This document shows positions 19,382-28,900 of a stretch of 64,000 bases of DNA, in pieces (position 1 is the first letter of the stretch; the number at the start of each line of letters is the position of its first letter). The position numbers and the translations under genes are program-made. The notes beneath the pieces were generated by a model. It saw nothing but the letters and a program-made list of their open reading frames with translations. It was not told where the DNA came from and searched no databases. Source of the DNA: Amycolatopsis sulphurea (GTDB lineage Bacteria > Actinomycetota > Actinomycetes > Mycobacteriales > Pseudonocardiaceae); assembly GCF_002564045.1 (NCBI RefSeq), contig NZ_PDJK01000001.1, forward strand, positions 930,001 to 994,000, read 5' to 3'.

Positions 19382-19846
19382 GTGCGCTCGTCGACCGGTT
19401 TGCCGCGAACCTGCCTGTTCCCCAAAGCTGTCGCTGTGCAAGATGTCTCGGTGGTGGACGAGTTCGTCCGGGTCTCGTCCCGGCTGACCGGTTTTGATCC
19501 CGGTGAGCTGCAGGCGACCGGCATGGCCGAGGGGTACCACGATCTCGTCGTGGCGGAAGTCGCCGAAAGACGCTATCGCCGGCTGGTCGTGACCGTGCTG
19601 GAGGCCGACGGTGATCCACCGGCCGTGGACGACCCGCATCTGCTGGATCTCGCGCGGGCGGTGACGCACCTGTGGTACGTGGGTGTCTGGCCGGGGTTGC
19701 CGCAGTCCGCGGAGGCGTATGTCGCGTCGCCCCGGTCCTATGCGCAGGGCTTGGTGTGGAAGACGTTTCACGGAGCTCCTCCCGGTACCGTCGCGCCCGG
19801 TTTCGGTAGCTGGGCCCGCCCGCCGAGGCGGGCGATGCCCACGTGA
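19382..19846 (+). CDS. small subunit of a GMC-type membrane sugar/alcohol dehydrogenase
   Basis: A 154-residue protein immediately before, and overlapping (GTGA), the GMC oxidoreductase gene. The segment VVDEFVRVSSRLTGFDPGEL, followed by a WYVGVWPG motif and SYAQGLVWKTFHGAPPGT, resembles the small subunits of bacterial sorbitol/fructose/gluconate-type FAD dehydrogenases. These bind the flavoprotein and often carry it to the membrane. No twin-arginine signal peptide is visible at this start. The GTG at 19382 has no clear ribosome site, and a second GTG at 19436 is possible. Function is inferred from the neighbour and local motifs. Confidence 0.65.
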   Translation: MRSSTGLPRTCLFPKAVAVQDVSVVDEFVRVSSRLTGFDPGELQATGMAEGYHDLVVAEVAERRYRRLVVTVLEADGDPPAVDDPHLLDLARAVTHLWYVGVWPGLPQSAEAYVASPRSYAQGLVWKTFHGAPPGTVAPGFGSWARPPRRAMPT

Positions 19847-21660
19847 AGGGACCGCAGCGCTACGACGTGGTCGTGGTCGGCGCTGGTTTCGCCGGCTCGC
19901 TGGTCGCGAAGGCACTGGGCGAGCGGGGATGGCGGGTGCTGGTGCTGGAAGCCGGTGCGGGTACGCGTGACGCCTGGCAGGATCACCAGGATGCGGTACG
20001 TGCCTTCCACACCGCCGTGGTCAAGACACCGACCGCCCCATATCGCACCACCGCCGCGGCGCCCTCACCGGATGTGCTGGACCTGACCGGCGGTCGCGAT
20101 GGGTTTCAAGCGCACGGCTATCTGCTCCAGCGGGGTGCCCTGCCCTACGCGAGCCCGTATCTGCGGGTCAACGGTGGCAGCGGCAACGCGTGGACCGGTC
20201 TGGCCCTGCGGATGCACCCCGAGGATTTCCGCGCCGGGGAGTTCGGGCACGGCCGGAACTGGCCGATCGGCTATGCCGACCTGGAACCGTATTACCGCTT
20301 GGCGGAGGGGGAAATCGGAGTCGCGGCCGATGTCGAGGAGCAGCGCAGGGCAGTCGGCCTGCCTTTCCCCGAGGACTACGTGTTTCCGATGCACGGCCTC
20401 CCGCGCAGCTATCTCGACGCGGTCCTCGCGGAAGCCGTGGACGGAAACCACGCACGGGATCCCTACCAGGGTCAGCCGACCGAGCTGAGTGTGGTGGGCA
20501 CGCCGCAGGCGCGCAACGGTCCGCCCAACCCGGCCTACGATCACGGGCGCGGGTACCGGCCGGACGGGCACCGCTGTGCCGGGTATGCCAGCTGCGTGCC
20601 GATCTGCCCCGAGCAGGCCAAGTACACGCCGATGAAAACCCAGGCCCGCTGGCCGGCGACGGTCACCTTGCGCACCCGTGCCGTGGTCAACCGGTTGCGC
20701 GCCACCAGCACCGGCCGCATCAGCGAGATCTGTTATCAGCTCTACCGGGACGACACCGGTGGCGAGCACACCAGCCACACCGTCGAGGCGGACATGGTGG
20801 TGCTGGCCGCGCACGCGATCGAGAACGCCAAACTGCTGCTCGTCTCCGGTCTGGCCACCCGCAGCGATCAGGTCGGGCGTAACCTGATGGACCACCCGGC
20901 GCTGCTGACCTGGGGCCTGACGCGCGAGCCGATCGGCCCGTATCGGGGCCCGGGGTCGACCTCGGGTATCGAGGGTTTCCGGTTCGGCCCGGCGCGCCGT
21001 CGCCGCGCGCCGTTTCGGGTCGAGATCGGCAACTGGGGCTGGAACTGGGCGCTGGGCCCGCCCGACCGGGATGTCGCGGACCTGCTGCGCCAGAACGTGT
21101 TCGGCAAGCGGCTTCGCCAGGTGCTGGCCGACCGGATCGGCCGCCGGTTCATGCTGCAGTTCGAGATCGAGCAGGAGGCCGACCCCGCCAACCGGGTGAC
21201 CCTCGCCCCCGATCACCGCGATCGCCTGGGCAATCCCCGCCCCGCGCTGCACTACCGGCTCTCCGACCACGTCAAACGCGGCATGGTCGCGGCGAAACAG
21301 GTCTCCGATCAACTCTTCGCCCTGCTGGACGCGGAGGACCACACCGAGTACCGGCCGGTCGCGAGCATGCCGGGCTACCTGGAGTTCGAGGGGCAGTCCT
21401 TCTGCTACTGGGGAGCGGGGCACGGTGGGGGCACCCACATCATGGGCGGCTCACCGCATGATTCCGTGGTCAACCAATGGCAGCAGTGCTGGGATCACCC
21501 CAACCTGTACGCGGTGGGCTGCGGCAGCATGCCCTCACTGGGCACCTCGAACCCGTCGCTGACCATGGCCGCGCTCGCACTGCGCAGTGCCGAACATCTC
21601 GATCGTGAACTGCTCGCCACCCGCACCTGTGTCACCGTGGCCAAGGAGGCCCTCCGTTGA
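19843..21660 (+). CDS. GMC-family FAD-dependent oxidoreductase, large subunit
   Basis: 605 residues. The N-terminal dinucleotide fold is YDVVVVGAGFAGSLVAKALG, with a second acidic strand VLVLEAGAG. The middle holds NGGSGNAWTG and the cysteine-containing CAGYASCVPICPEQAKY segment typical of the sorbitol/gluconate-dehydrogenase-like GMC branch. The C-terminal GMC signature is GTSNPSLTMAALALRSAEH, with upstream histidines (GHGGGTHIMGGS) that would form the active-site base. It would oxidise a sugar or alcohol and pass electrons to the respiratory chain or a cytochrome. GTG start; the gene overlaps the small-subunit gene upstream and the third gene downstream, so three proteins are made together. 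No cytochrome c subunit is visible nearby. Confidence 0.88.
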   Translation: MKGPQRYDVVVVGAGFAGSLVAKALGERGWRVLVLEAGAGTRDAWQDHQDAVRAFHTAVVKTPTAPYRTTAAAPSPDVLDLTGGRDGFQAHGYLLQRGALPYASPYLRVNGGSGNAWTGLALRMHPEDFRAGEFGHGRNWPIGYADLEPYYRLAEGEIGVAADVEEQRRAVGLPFPEDYVFPMHGLPRSYLDAVLAEAVDGNHARDPYQGQPTELSVVGTPQARNGPPNPAYDHGRGYRPDGHRCAGYASCVPICPEQAKYTPMKTQARWPATVTLRTRAVVNRLRATSTGRISEICYQLYRDDTGGEHTSHTVEADMVVLAAHAIENAKLLLVSGLATRSDQVGRNLMDHPALLTWGLTREPIGPYRGPGSTSGIEGFRFGPARRRRAPFRVEIGNWGWNWALGPPDRDVADLLRQNVFGKRLRQVLADRIGRRFMLQFEIEQEADPANRVTLAPDHRDRLGNPRPALHYRLSDHVKRGMVAAKQVSDQLFALLDAEDHTEYRPVASMPGYLEFEGQSFCYWGAGHGGGTHIMGGSPHDSVVNQWQQCWDHPNLYAVGCGSMPSLGTSNPSLTMAALALRSAEHLDRELLATRTCVTVAKEALR

Positions 21661-22472
21661 CGACCGAGCCGCTGTCCTGGCCGCCCATCGCCGAACCGTT
21701 CCTGCTTCCCTTCCACTACGGGGCACTGCACCACGTCGGCATCGACTACCTGGTGGAACCCGGTCCGGTCCGGGAGGTTCTCGCGCGCGCTCATCCGCGG
21801 CTGATGGCGGCGGAGTTCGACGGGCGGGCCTGTGTCTCGGTGAACTTTCAGCTGTACTTCGCCCAGTACGCCAACGGTTCCGGTATCACCCAGGAGATCG
21901 AGATCAACATCGTCGGCCTGCCCCGCGGCGAGGAGCGCCGGCTCGGCCCATTGTCCTATATGGACTACGCGCGGGGTGTCGACCAGACCAAGCTCCTCGG
22001 TATCGGCCGCATCCACGTGCTGTGCGACAACCCGGTCGCCATCGACGCCGGGAGGAAACTGTACGCCGAGCCGAAATACCCCGCCCGGTTCGCGGTGGCC
22101 ATGCCCTCACTCAACGGGCCGCGGTCGCAGACCTGGCAGGTCAGCTGCCTGGGCGAGGAGACCGAACTGTTCGGCTTCACCGCCCGGCTCGACGGACTGA
22201 CCGCGGAACCGGTGAACACCACGCCGATCACCGGCTACGGCACCACGGCCGAGGGACGCCTGCTCGCCGGGCCGATGAACGTCTACCACCCCTACCAGCT
22301 GCACTTGCTCGACGCCGGCACCGCCGACCGCGTCGAGCTGCGCGTCACCGACCCCGGCGCGCCGGTCTGCGGCGACCTCGGCACCCTGATCGGACAGACA
22401 CCGGCGGCTGGGGTGTGGACCTACCAGTCCGCGCCGGTCGCCGCGCACAACCGCCCCTATTTCCTGCCGTGA
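21657..22472 (+). CDS. acetoacetate-decarboxylase-like protein
   Basis: A 271-residue protein translated from a TTG that overlaps the GMC stop (TTGA), suggesting coupled translation. The fold cues are NFQLYFAQYANGSGITQEIE, then GRIHVLCDNPVAIDAGRKLY and AEPKYPARF. These resemble the beta-barrel of the acetoacetate decarboxylase superfamily, in which a Lys in a comparable segment forms the Schiff base. Conserved lysines here are in KLYAEPKYP. A decarboxylase would act on the beta-keto acid formed when the dehydrogenase oxidises a beta-hydroxy acid, but family members include non-decarboxylases such as aldolase-dehydratases. The call is moderate. Confidence 0.6.
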   Translation: MTTEPLSWPPIAEPFLLPFHYGALHHVGIDYLVEPGPVREVLARAHPRLMAAEFDGRACVSVNFQLYFAQYANGSGITQEIEINIVGLPRGEERRLGPLSYMDYARGVDQTKLLGIGRIHVLCDNPVAIDAGRKLYAEPKYPARFAVAMPSLNGPRSQTWQVSCLGEETELFGFTARLDGLTAEPVNTTPITGYGTTAEGRLLAGPMNVYHPYQLHLLDAGTADRVELRVTDPGAPVCGDLGTLIGQTPAAGVWTYQSAPVAAHNRPYFLP

Positions 22473-22762
22473 ACACCGACGTGGCCCTGGCCGGCGACTC
22501 ACCCGCGCATCCCTCCGTCACGTGTGGTGTCCAGGGAGGATGGTCAGCCGGGTGATGGGTGGCCGGTCTCCGGCGGTGGTGTCGGCTCGGTGTTGATTGA
22601 GAAGGGCAATCAGCCGGGTCCCGAACGTAGAGCCGGCGGTTTGTCCCGGGCATCTGTTCGTGCAGCAGTCTGGGCGGCTCCTCGGCAAGCGTTTCGGCGC
22701 CGCCCAGTTCGAGGCAAGGCCGGCCCCACCGGTCGCTCGGGCTCGTGCGCGAGGTGCACTGC

Positions 22763-23169
22763 TCACTCGTTCAGCGACGCACGGACCGTTGCTGCCTCGT
22801 GTGCGCCGATTCGGGTCAGGTCCGCCCATGCGTTTTCCCATGCTGTGGGGGTGGCTGGCAGGTCGCCGGCTGCGGTCAGGTGGTGGCCGAGGCTGAGTAG
22901 GGACTTTCCGCGCCGCCGAGGGTCGCCCGAGGTGTCGAGGTAGGCGACACCGCGGTCCAGGTGTGTGCGTCCGGTCGCGGGGTCGCCGAGGGTGAGGTGG
23001 ATGTCGCCGAGCAGGACTTCGGCGCAGGCCAGGCCGTGTGGGGCGCGTGCCTGATCGAGAATCTCCCGGGCCTGCCGGGCATACGCGAGGGCTTCGGCGA
23101 GGTTGCCTGCTCCCAGCGCTGCCCAGCCCAGACAGCGGAGCGTGGCGCCTTCCCGCCTGTCGTCCCCTC
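22763..23169 (-). pseudogene. C-terminal TPR fragment of a regulator (AfsR/SARP or XRE-TPR type)
   Basis: The minus strand carries a clean coding frame: GATLRCLGWAALGAGNLAEA, LAYARQAREILDQARAPHGL, ACAEVLLGDIHLTLGDPATG, then THLDRGVAYLDTSGDP, ending in EAATVRASLNE and a TGA at 22763. The repeated helix pairs are tetratricopeptide repeats of about 40 residues, as in the C-terminal half of actinobacterial AfsR-type regulators. Upstream of about 23170 the frame is closed by a TGA and only a shifted frame (EQLTASREAP) continues, and the DNA-binding part is missing. It is a truncated, frameshifted remnant. Confidence 0.6.
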
Positions 23170-23217
23170 CGTCCCGGAGGGGCTTCGCGGCTGGCCGTCA
23201 GCTGTTCGACTGCGGCT

Positions 23218-23705
23218 GCTTCATGCCTTCGTCCTGGTGGACGATGCCGAGTTCGCGTCCGCTGGCAGCTTCCCAACGCAGGTCGCCGAGTGCGTGGGGC
23301 TGCTCGGTAACGCCCGGAAGTCGGTGGAACCGCTGGGTGGGGAGGTCGTGGCGGAGTTCTTTGATGTGGGTTTTTCACGGTCGGTGCCGTGGGACCGGCG
23401 GCCGGAGGCTTCTCGGTTGCTTGCGGAGCTGGCCAATCCGCGCCGGGACTGGAATGCCGTGGTGGTGGGTGAAGGTACTCGGTGCTGGTTTGGTGATCAA
23501 TTCTCATTGATCGCTCCGCGTTTTGAGGCTTACGGGGTGGATCTGTGGGCGCCGGAGCTGGGTGGGCATGTCGGAGTCGGAGCGTCGGCATGTGCAAGCG
23601 CGGGTGCGGTCGGCGATGGATACGCAGGTGGTCGACGAAGGCCGTCACCAAGGTAGCCGGGCGCCCTACGGTTACGTGACCGTGGATGGCGGGCCCAGTT
23701 CGCAT
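23218..23705 (+). pseudogene. serine site-specific recombinase remnant
   Basis: The plus-strand frames give AEFFDVGFSRSVPWDRRPEA, SRLLAELANPRRDWNAVVVG and then FEAYGVDLWAPELGG. After a frame change this continues as SESERRHVQARVRSAM and APYGYVTVDGGP. This is the N-terminal half of an actinobacterial large serine recombinase (FFDVGxSRxxPW...GxDAVVVGE...YGVxxWxPE), lacking the start with the catalytic serine and the whole DNA-binding half. It is cut at about 23700 by an IS3-family fragment in the opposite orientation. Confidence 0.65.
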
Positions 23706-23763
23706 GCGCGTTTGACGTTGCCGTCGCTGCCGGCGTTGTCCGCCTCGATGAACGGGTACACGT

Positions 23764-24078
23764 TCACCGGGTCTCCTTCGCGAAGAATGCCGTGGCCCGT
23801 TTGAGGATCTCCACGTCCTCGGACAGGCGGCGGTTCTCCCGCCGCAACCGGGCCAGCTCTGCCCGCTCGTCGCTGCTCAGCCCGCCGTCGGCGCGGGTCC
23901 CCGCGTCACGCACGGCCTGCGCGATCCACTCCCGCACACCGGTCTCGGTCAAGTCGAAATCCTTCGCGACCTGCCCGATCGACCGGTCGCCTCGCTGGCA
24001 CAGCCCGACGATCTCGGCCTTGAACTCAGGCGTGAACGAACGACGAGGCCGAGGCTTCTTTCTGCCCATGGTCTCCAT
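23764..24078 (-). CDS. IS3-family OrfA (helix-turn-helix), OrfB truncated
   Basis: 104 residues with the IS3 OrfA layout: a basic start, the helix-turn-helix SFTPEFKAEIVGLCQRGDRS, and a leucine zipper ending VEILKRATAFFAKETR. The overlapping orfB opens at GTG 23767 with VNVYPFIEADNAGSDGNVKR and stops matching within about 25 residues, where the DNA becomes serine-recombinase sequence. OrfA therefore survives but the DDE transposase is lost, and the element cannot move by itself. Confidence 0.8.
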   Translation of the reverse strand: METMGRKKPRPRRSFTPEFKAEIVGLCQRGDRSIGQVAKDFDLTETGVREWIAQAVRDAGTRADGGLSSDERAELARLRRENRRLSEDVEILKRATAFFAKETR

Positions 24079-24413
24079 GATGGAACATCCTTCCCGAGGG
24101 CGTCAGCCCCCTGATCTCGGATGTCCGTCAAAACGGGTCAGGCCCAGTGCCCGGAATCGGCGCAGCGTGTGCACAACTGGCAACCGTGCTTCCGCAGCGG
24201 TGGTCGCCGTCGTCAGCTCACGAGGGGGCGCGCACAGCCGCAGACCTCCAAATATTACCCGTGGCCTTACTCGGCAATCCAAAACCGCATGACTCTCGCT
24301 CGCCACAATCCGCAACCCATCGGGTTCGACAAATAGTTTTGGCGGGGTGCCTTCAATTCCCATCCCTGAATACCAGATGGGCGTGCGACCGGATGCCCTG
24401 AACGTTATTCAGG
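24079..24413. other. no gene seen
   Basis: Upstream of the IS3 orfA. The 86-residue minus-strand frame here shows no family features and is probably chance. The IS3 left end should lie within the first tens of bases, but I cannot define its inverted repeat. Confidence 0.3.
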
Positions 24414-24539
24414 CTGCTTGATCACCTCAATAACGAGAGGTTGCGCTCGTGGTGCGGGCATCGCCCGCCGTTGGAGTTCGAACAGGACTACTGGCGCGAC
24501 ACACCCGAGCAGCCCAGGGTGTCGGCAAAGTCGGTGTGA
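24414..24539 (+). pseudogene. C-terminal tail of an IS3-family OrfB
   Basis: The frame LLDHLNNERLRSWCGHRPPL, then EFEQDYWRDTPEQP and a stop, is the typical end of IS3-group integrase-fold transposases (the NxxRxHSxLGYRPPxEFE motif). Only the last 42 codons remain. It may derive from a different copy than the orfA at 23.8-24.1 kb, because the orientation is opposite. Confidence 0.65.
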
Positions 24540-25329
24540 GGGCCCTGCGCAGACCCGAGACAGGTCCGGCGCACACCACGAGGTGGTCGCGCATCTCGAA
24601 CATCTCCGCTTCGCCCGCTGCCGGGCGAAATCGACGACGATGGCAGGCACCGCCGATGATGACGCGGCAGCCACGGCACTCTGCTGATCACGGGTCCTCG
24701 ACCGACTTTGCCGGGACCCTGCCCGAGCAACCTCAGGCAGCGTGAGACAAAACGATCAAGTCTCCACGAAAGCCGGGGCGGTCCACCCTGGTCAGTTGGG
24801 CTGTCCAGGCGACAACCGTTGCCAGCCCGGCATGGCCCGGCATAGCTTGTGGGGTACCAGCTATGCCACCCATGCCGGGCGCCGGTGGTGCCACAGGGAG
24901 CCCCCGCCCGGCGCGGCCCCAGGGAGGCGCGGATGGCCGTAATCACGGGCCCGCCCCAGGCAAACCCGAGAGCGTCTCCCCGACCCAGCCGCGCCCAGAT
25001 CGAAGTCCATATACTCGCCGCCTTCGCCACCTTCTGCACCCCCGCGCGTCGCGGTCGTGAACATGCTGCCGCCAGCACGCCTCCACATCCTCGTAGAACA
25101 GATGTGATACACCATGGCCATCTCGCAAAACACAGCTTCGCCACGCCGGGAGATGAACCGCCTCTTCGATCTTCCATTCCCATACCGGATCAGCCCTGAG
25201 CATGAACGTGTTGCCGCACATTCCCGAGACTGGGCAAAACGCATGAACCCCCGACGACTCATGCCAAGATGCCCGCTTGCGGGAACCTAGCCTCCGGCAA
25301 AGGGACGTTGCACCTTCACCACGACATCT
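24540..25329. other. no assignable gene
   Basis: 790 bp in which several overlapping frames are open on both strands, but none shows a recognisable domain, a ribosome site or consistent codon bias. It lies within the belt of decayed genes, and I read it as degenerate DNA. Confidence 0.35.
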
Positions 25330-25670
25330 ATGATTTGGGCCTCTGTCGTATGCCGTGGGCAGGTTTTGGATCAGTCCTTTGGGGATCGTCCGGGCAGTGG
25401 TACAGGACGTCCAAGCGGTCTGTGTCACGATCGGACTTGCCCTCCACGGCCCAGTGCCGTCCATCGTTGTTCGGGACCACGAAGTTCGGGAAGTACTTCT
25501 TGTCATTCTCCAGTGCGATGTACACGGCCGCCTGATCGCTGCGCTCAGGTAGCTGCAGCGGCCAAGTACACCGATTTCGTGCTGTCGAACAGATGCGCCA
25601 GCGCGAATTCCGTGCTCTTGGCATCGAAATCGACCACGGGCTTGAGGAAGTATCCCTGTGGTCGCGGTAT
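25330..25670 (-). pseudogene. remnant of a restriction/helicase-type protein (C-terminal region)
   Basis: The minus strand shows GYFLKPVVDFDAKSTEFALA, HLFDSTKSVYLAAAAT and, after an internal stop and frame change, AAVYIALENDKKYFPNFVVP, then NDGRHWAVEGKSDRD. The block YFPNFVV-DGRHWAVEGKSDRD resembles the nuclease-like C-terminal module of DEAD/DEAH-box restriction-type proteins (a YxPDF...EGK core). The reading frame is interrupted and the helicase part is absent, so this is a relic of a defence gene. Confidence 0.5.
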
Positions 25671-25977
25671 GGGCGCGGCGGTTTGTCGCCGGAATTTCAG
25701 TTCCGCTGCACGGCACGGTCTCTTGCGCTGTTAGTGGGCTGGTGCGCAAACTCGGTCTTGGGCAGGGGAGTGGGTTGGGGGTGGAGGCAATGTCACCAGT
25801 TCTCGATGAGCCTGCGTGCGGCGATGGTGACCCACGAGGGTCTGACAGTGGATTGCCGGGGGTGTCATGAGCGTTTCGCGTTCACCGCTGCCACCGAAGA
25901 TGTTGAGGGTGTTGCGCTACCGGTCGCCCAGATGGCTGCGCAGCACTGCAATCGCGGAATGAAGAGGGGAACGGGCC

Positions 25978-28900
25978 ATGGCCAGAGCAGGCATGACAAC
26001 GCAGGTGCCAGTCGCGGTGATCGGGATCGGCTGTCGGCTTCCGGGTGGGATCGACTCCCCGGAGTCTTTCTGGCACTCGCTGGTGCGCGGAGATGATCTG
26101 ATCACCGAGATCCCTCCCGAGCGCTGGGACGCGTATGAACACTATGACCCGGAGCGTGGCGTGCCGGGGCGGTCGGTGTCGCGATGGGGTGGCTTCCTGG
26201 CTGATATCAGCGGTTTCGATGCCTCGTTCTTCGGGATTGGAGAGCCGGAAGCGGCGGCGATGGACCCCCAGCACCGACTCTTGCTGGAAACCGCCTGGGA
26301 GGCGGTGGAGCATGCGGGCATCCCCCCACTGTCGTTGGCGGGGTCGCTGTGCGGGGTGTTCATGGGGGTGGCGCACGACGATTACACCGTGGTCGCCTAC
26401 GGTGCCGGGACGCTAGATGGGCCGTACGGGCTTAGCGGAACCGCATTCAGCATGGCCTCCGGGCGCATCGCCTACGCGCTCGGGCTGCACGGGCCGGCGC
26501 AGACGGTCGACACGGCGTGCTCGTCGGGCCTGACCAGTGTTCATCTGGGGTGCCGCAGCCTGCACGAGGGCGAGAGCGACCTGGTTCTGGCCGGTGGTTG
26601 TATGGTCATGCTCCGTCCCGAGGTGAGCGCGTCGGCATCGGCGCAGGGCATGCTTTCGCCCACGGGCCGCTGCCGGGCGTTCGACAGTGCCGCCGACGGG
26701 TTCGTACGCTCCGAGGGCTGTGCCGTGGTGGCGCTGAAGCGGCTGGACGACGCGCAACGGGATGGGGACAGGATCCTGGCTGTGGTGCGCGGTACGGCGA
26801 CCAACCAGGACGGGCGGTCGGAGACGATCACGATGCCTGCGGTGGAACCGCAGGTCGCGGTCTACCGCGCCGCGCTGGCGGCAGGAGACGTGGCACCGGA
26901 CTCCGTCGGGATGGTGGAGGCCCACGGCACGGGCACCCCGGTCGGAGACCCGATCGAATTCCATAGTCTGGCCCGCGTCTATGCCACCAACGGCGGTCCA
27001 TGCGCAGTGGGATCGGTGAAGACCAACCTCGGGCACACCGAGTCGGCGGCCGGCACAGTCGGCCTGGTCAAGGCCGTCCTCGCGCTGTGGCACGGCTTCA
27101 TTCCACCCAGCCTGCATTTCACCGAACTTCCCGAGGACCTGCAGCAGGTGCGGACAGGCTTGTTCGTGCCGGCCGAGGGCGCCAGCTGGCCACAGAGCGG
27201 TGAAGGAATCCGGCGCGGCGTGGTGTCCGCGTTCGGCATGTCGGGGACCAATGTGCACGCTGTCCTGGAACAGGCCCCTGCCAGCACCAGAGACCACAGC
27301 GCGGAGGAACGCGGCGTCACTCCAGGACCGTTGTTGTTCCCGGTTTCGGCCACCTCCACCGAAGAACTACGCCATAGCGCTGCACGCACGGCAGATTGGG
27401 TGGCGCGGCACGCGGACACCGTGGCGCCGTACGACCTGGCCTACACACTGACCAGGCGTCGCGAGCACCGGCCCGTGCGCGCCGCTGTTGTGGCTTCCTC
27501 CTCGCGGGAGCTGGAGCAGGCCCTGCGCACGGTCGCCGAGGACGAAACCCGCACCGCTCTCGCAGCGGATCGGAGCGGACGGGGACCCGTGTGGGTGTTT
27601 TCCGGGCAGGGCTCACAGTGGGCCGCGATGGGCGCGGACCTGCTGAACACCGAACCGGTCTTCGCCTCGCGGATCGCGGAGCTCGACCCGTTGATCGTCG
27701 CGGAGGCGGGGTTCTCGGTAACCGAGGCTATGACCGTGCCCGAGATGGTGACCGGCATCGACCGGGTCCAGCCGACGCTGTTCGCGATGCAGGTCGCCAT
27801 GGCGGCCACGATGCGGGCCTCTGGGGTGGAGCCCGGGGCGGTGATCGGGCATTCCCTCGGTGAGATCGCCGCCATCGTCGTCGCGGGTGCCTTGTCCCTG
27901 GAGGATGGGGTGAAGGTGATCTGCCGCCGGTCGCGGTTGTGCGCCCGGCTGGCCGGAAAGGGTGCGATGGCCTCGGTTGAGCTACCCGCTCAACAGGTCC
28001 AGGAGGAATTGGCGCACACCAACGGAGCCGAGGTGGTGGTTTCCGTGCTCGCGTCCCCGCGGTCCACGGTCATCGGTGGGGAAGCCCGCGCCGTGCGCGA
28101 CCTGGTGCGCGCGTGGGACGAGCGTGGGGTGACGGCGCGAGAGGTCGCGGTGGACGTGGCATCCCACTCGCCCCAGGTCGATTCGATCCTGGAGGAACTG
28201 GCCGGGGAACTGGCCGACCTGACACCGGGCGTGCCCACAGTTCCGTTCTACACCGCGACGCTGGACGATGCCCGCACGCAGCCTGCCTGCGACAACACGT
28301 ACTGGGTTGACAACCTCCGCCAACCGGTGCGGTTCGGTGCGGCAGTCCAGGCCGCCTTGGAGGACGGGTACCGGGTCTTCGCCGAACTCGCCCCGCACCC
28401 GCTGCTGCTGCGGGCCATCGAACAAACCGCCTCCATTACTGACGCGCCCGTGGCGACCGTTGCGGCGATGCGCCGCGAGCAGGCGCTGCCGGAGGGACTG
28501 CGCCACTTCCTGTCCGACCTGTACACAGCGGGAGCCGCTGTGGACTTTTCCGCGCTATATCCACAGGGCCGGCTCGTGGATGCACCTTTGGCGACGTGGA
28601 CCCACAAACGACTGCTCGTGCGGCGGGCCAACGACACGCGCTCGGCCCACACTGTCGCGGTCCACCCCCTATTGGGGGCGCACGTCCGGCTGCCCGAGGA
28701 ACCCGAACAGCATGCCTGGTGCGGCGATGTGGGTACCGCGACGCTGCCGTGGTTGGCCGACCATGTGGTCAACGGCGTGCCGGCCCTGCCCGGGGCAGCC
28801 TTCTGCGAGATGGCCCTCACAGCGGCACAGGAAGTGTTCGGGAGTGCCTCAGCAGCCCGCGAGGTTCGTTTCGAGGAGATGCTGCTGCTGGGCGAACAGA

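Noticed and set aside
22518-23705. A 395-codon minus-strand open frame
   Set aside because: Most of it is out of frame with the real TPR coding sequence on the same strand and antisense to the recombinase remnant; His/Pro/Arg-rich.
25593-26096. A 167-codon frame just before the PKS
   Set aside because: Includes a Cys pair (CRGC) but runs into the PKS in another frame and has no ribosome site; the PKS start at 25978 explains the coding signal.
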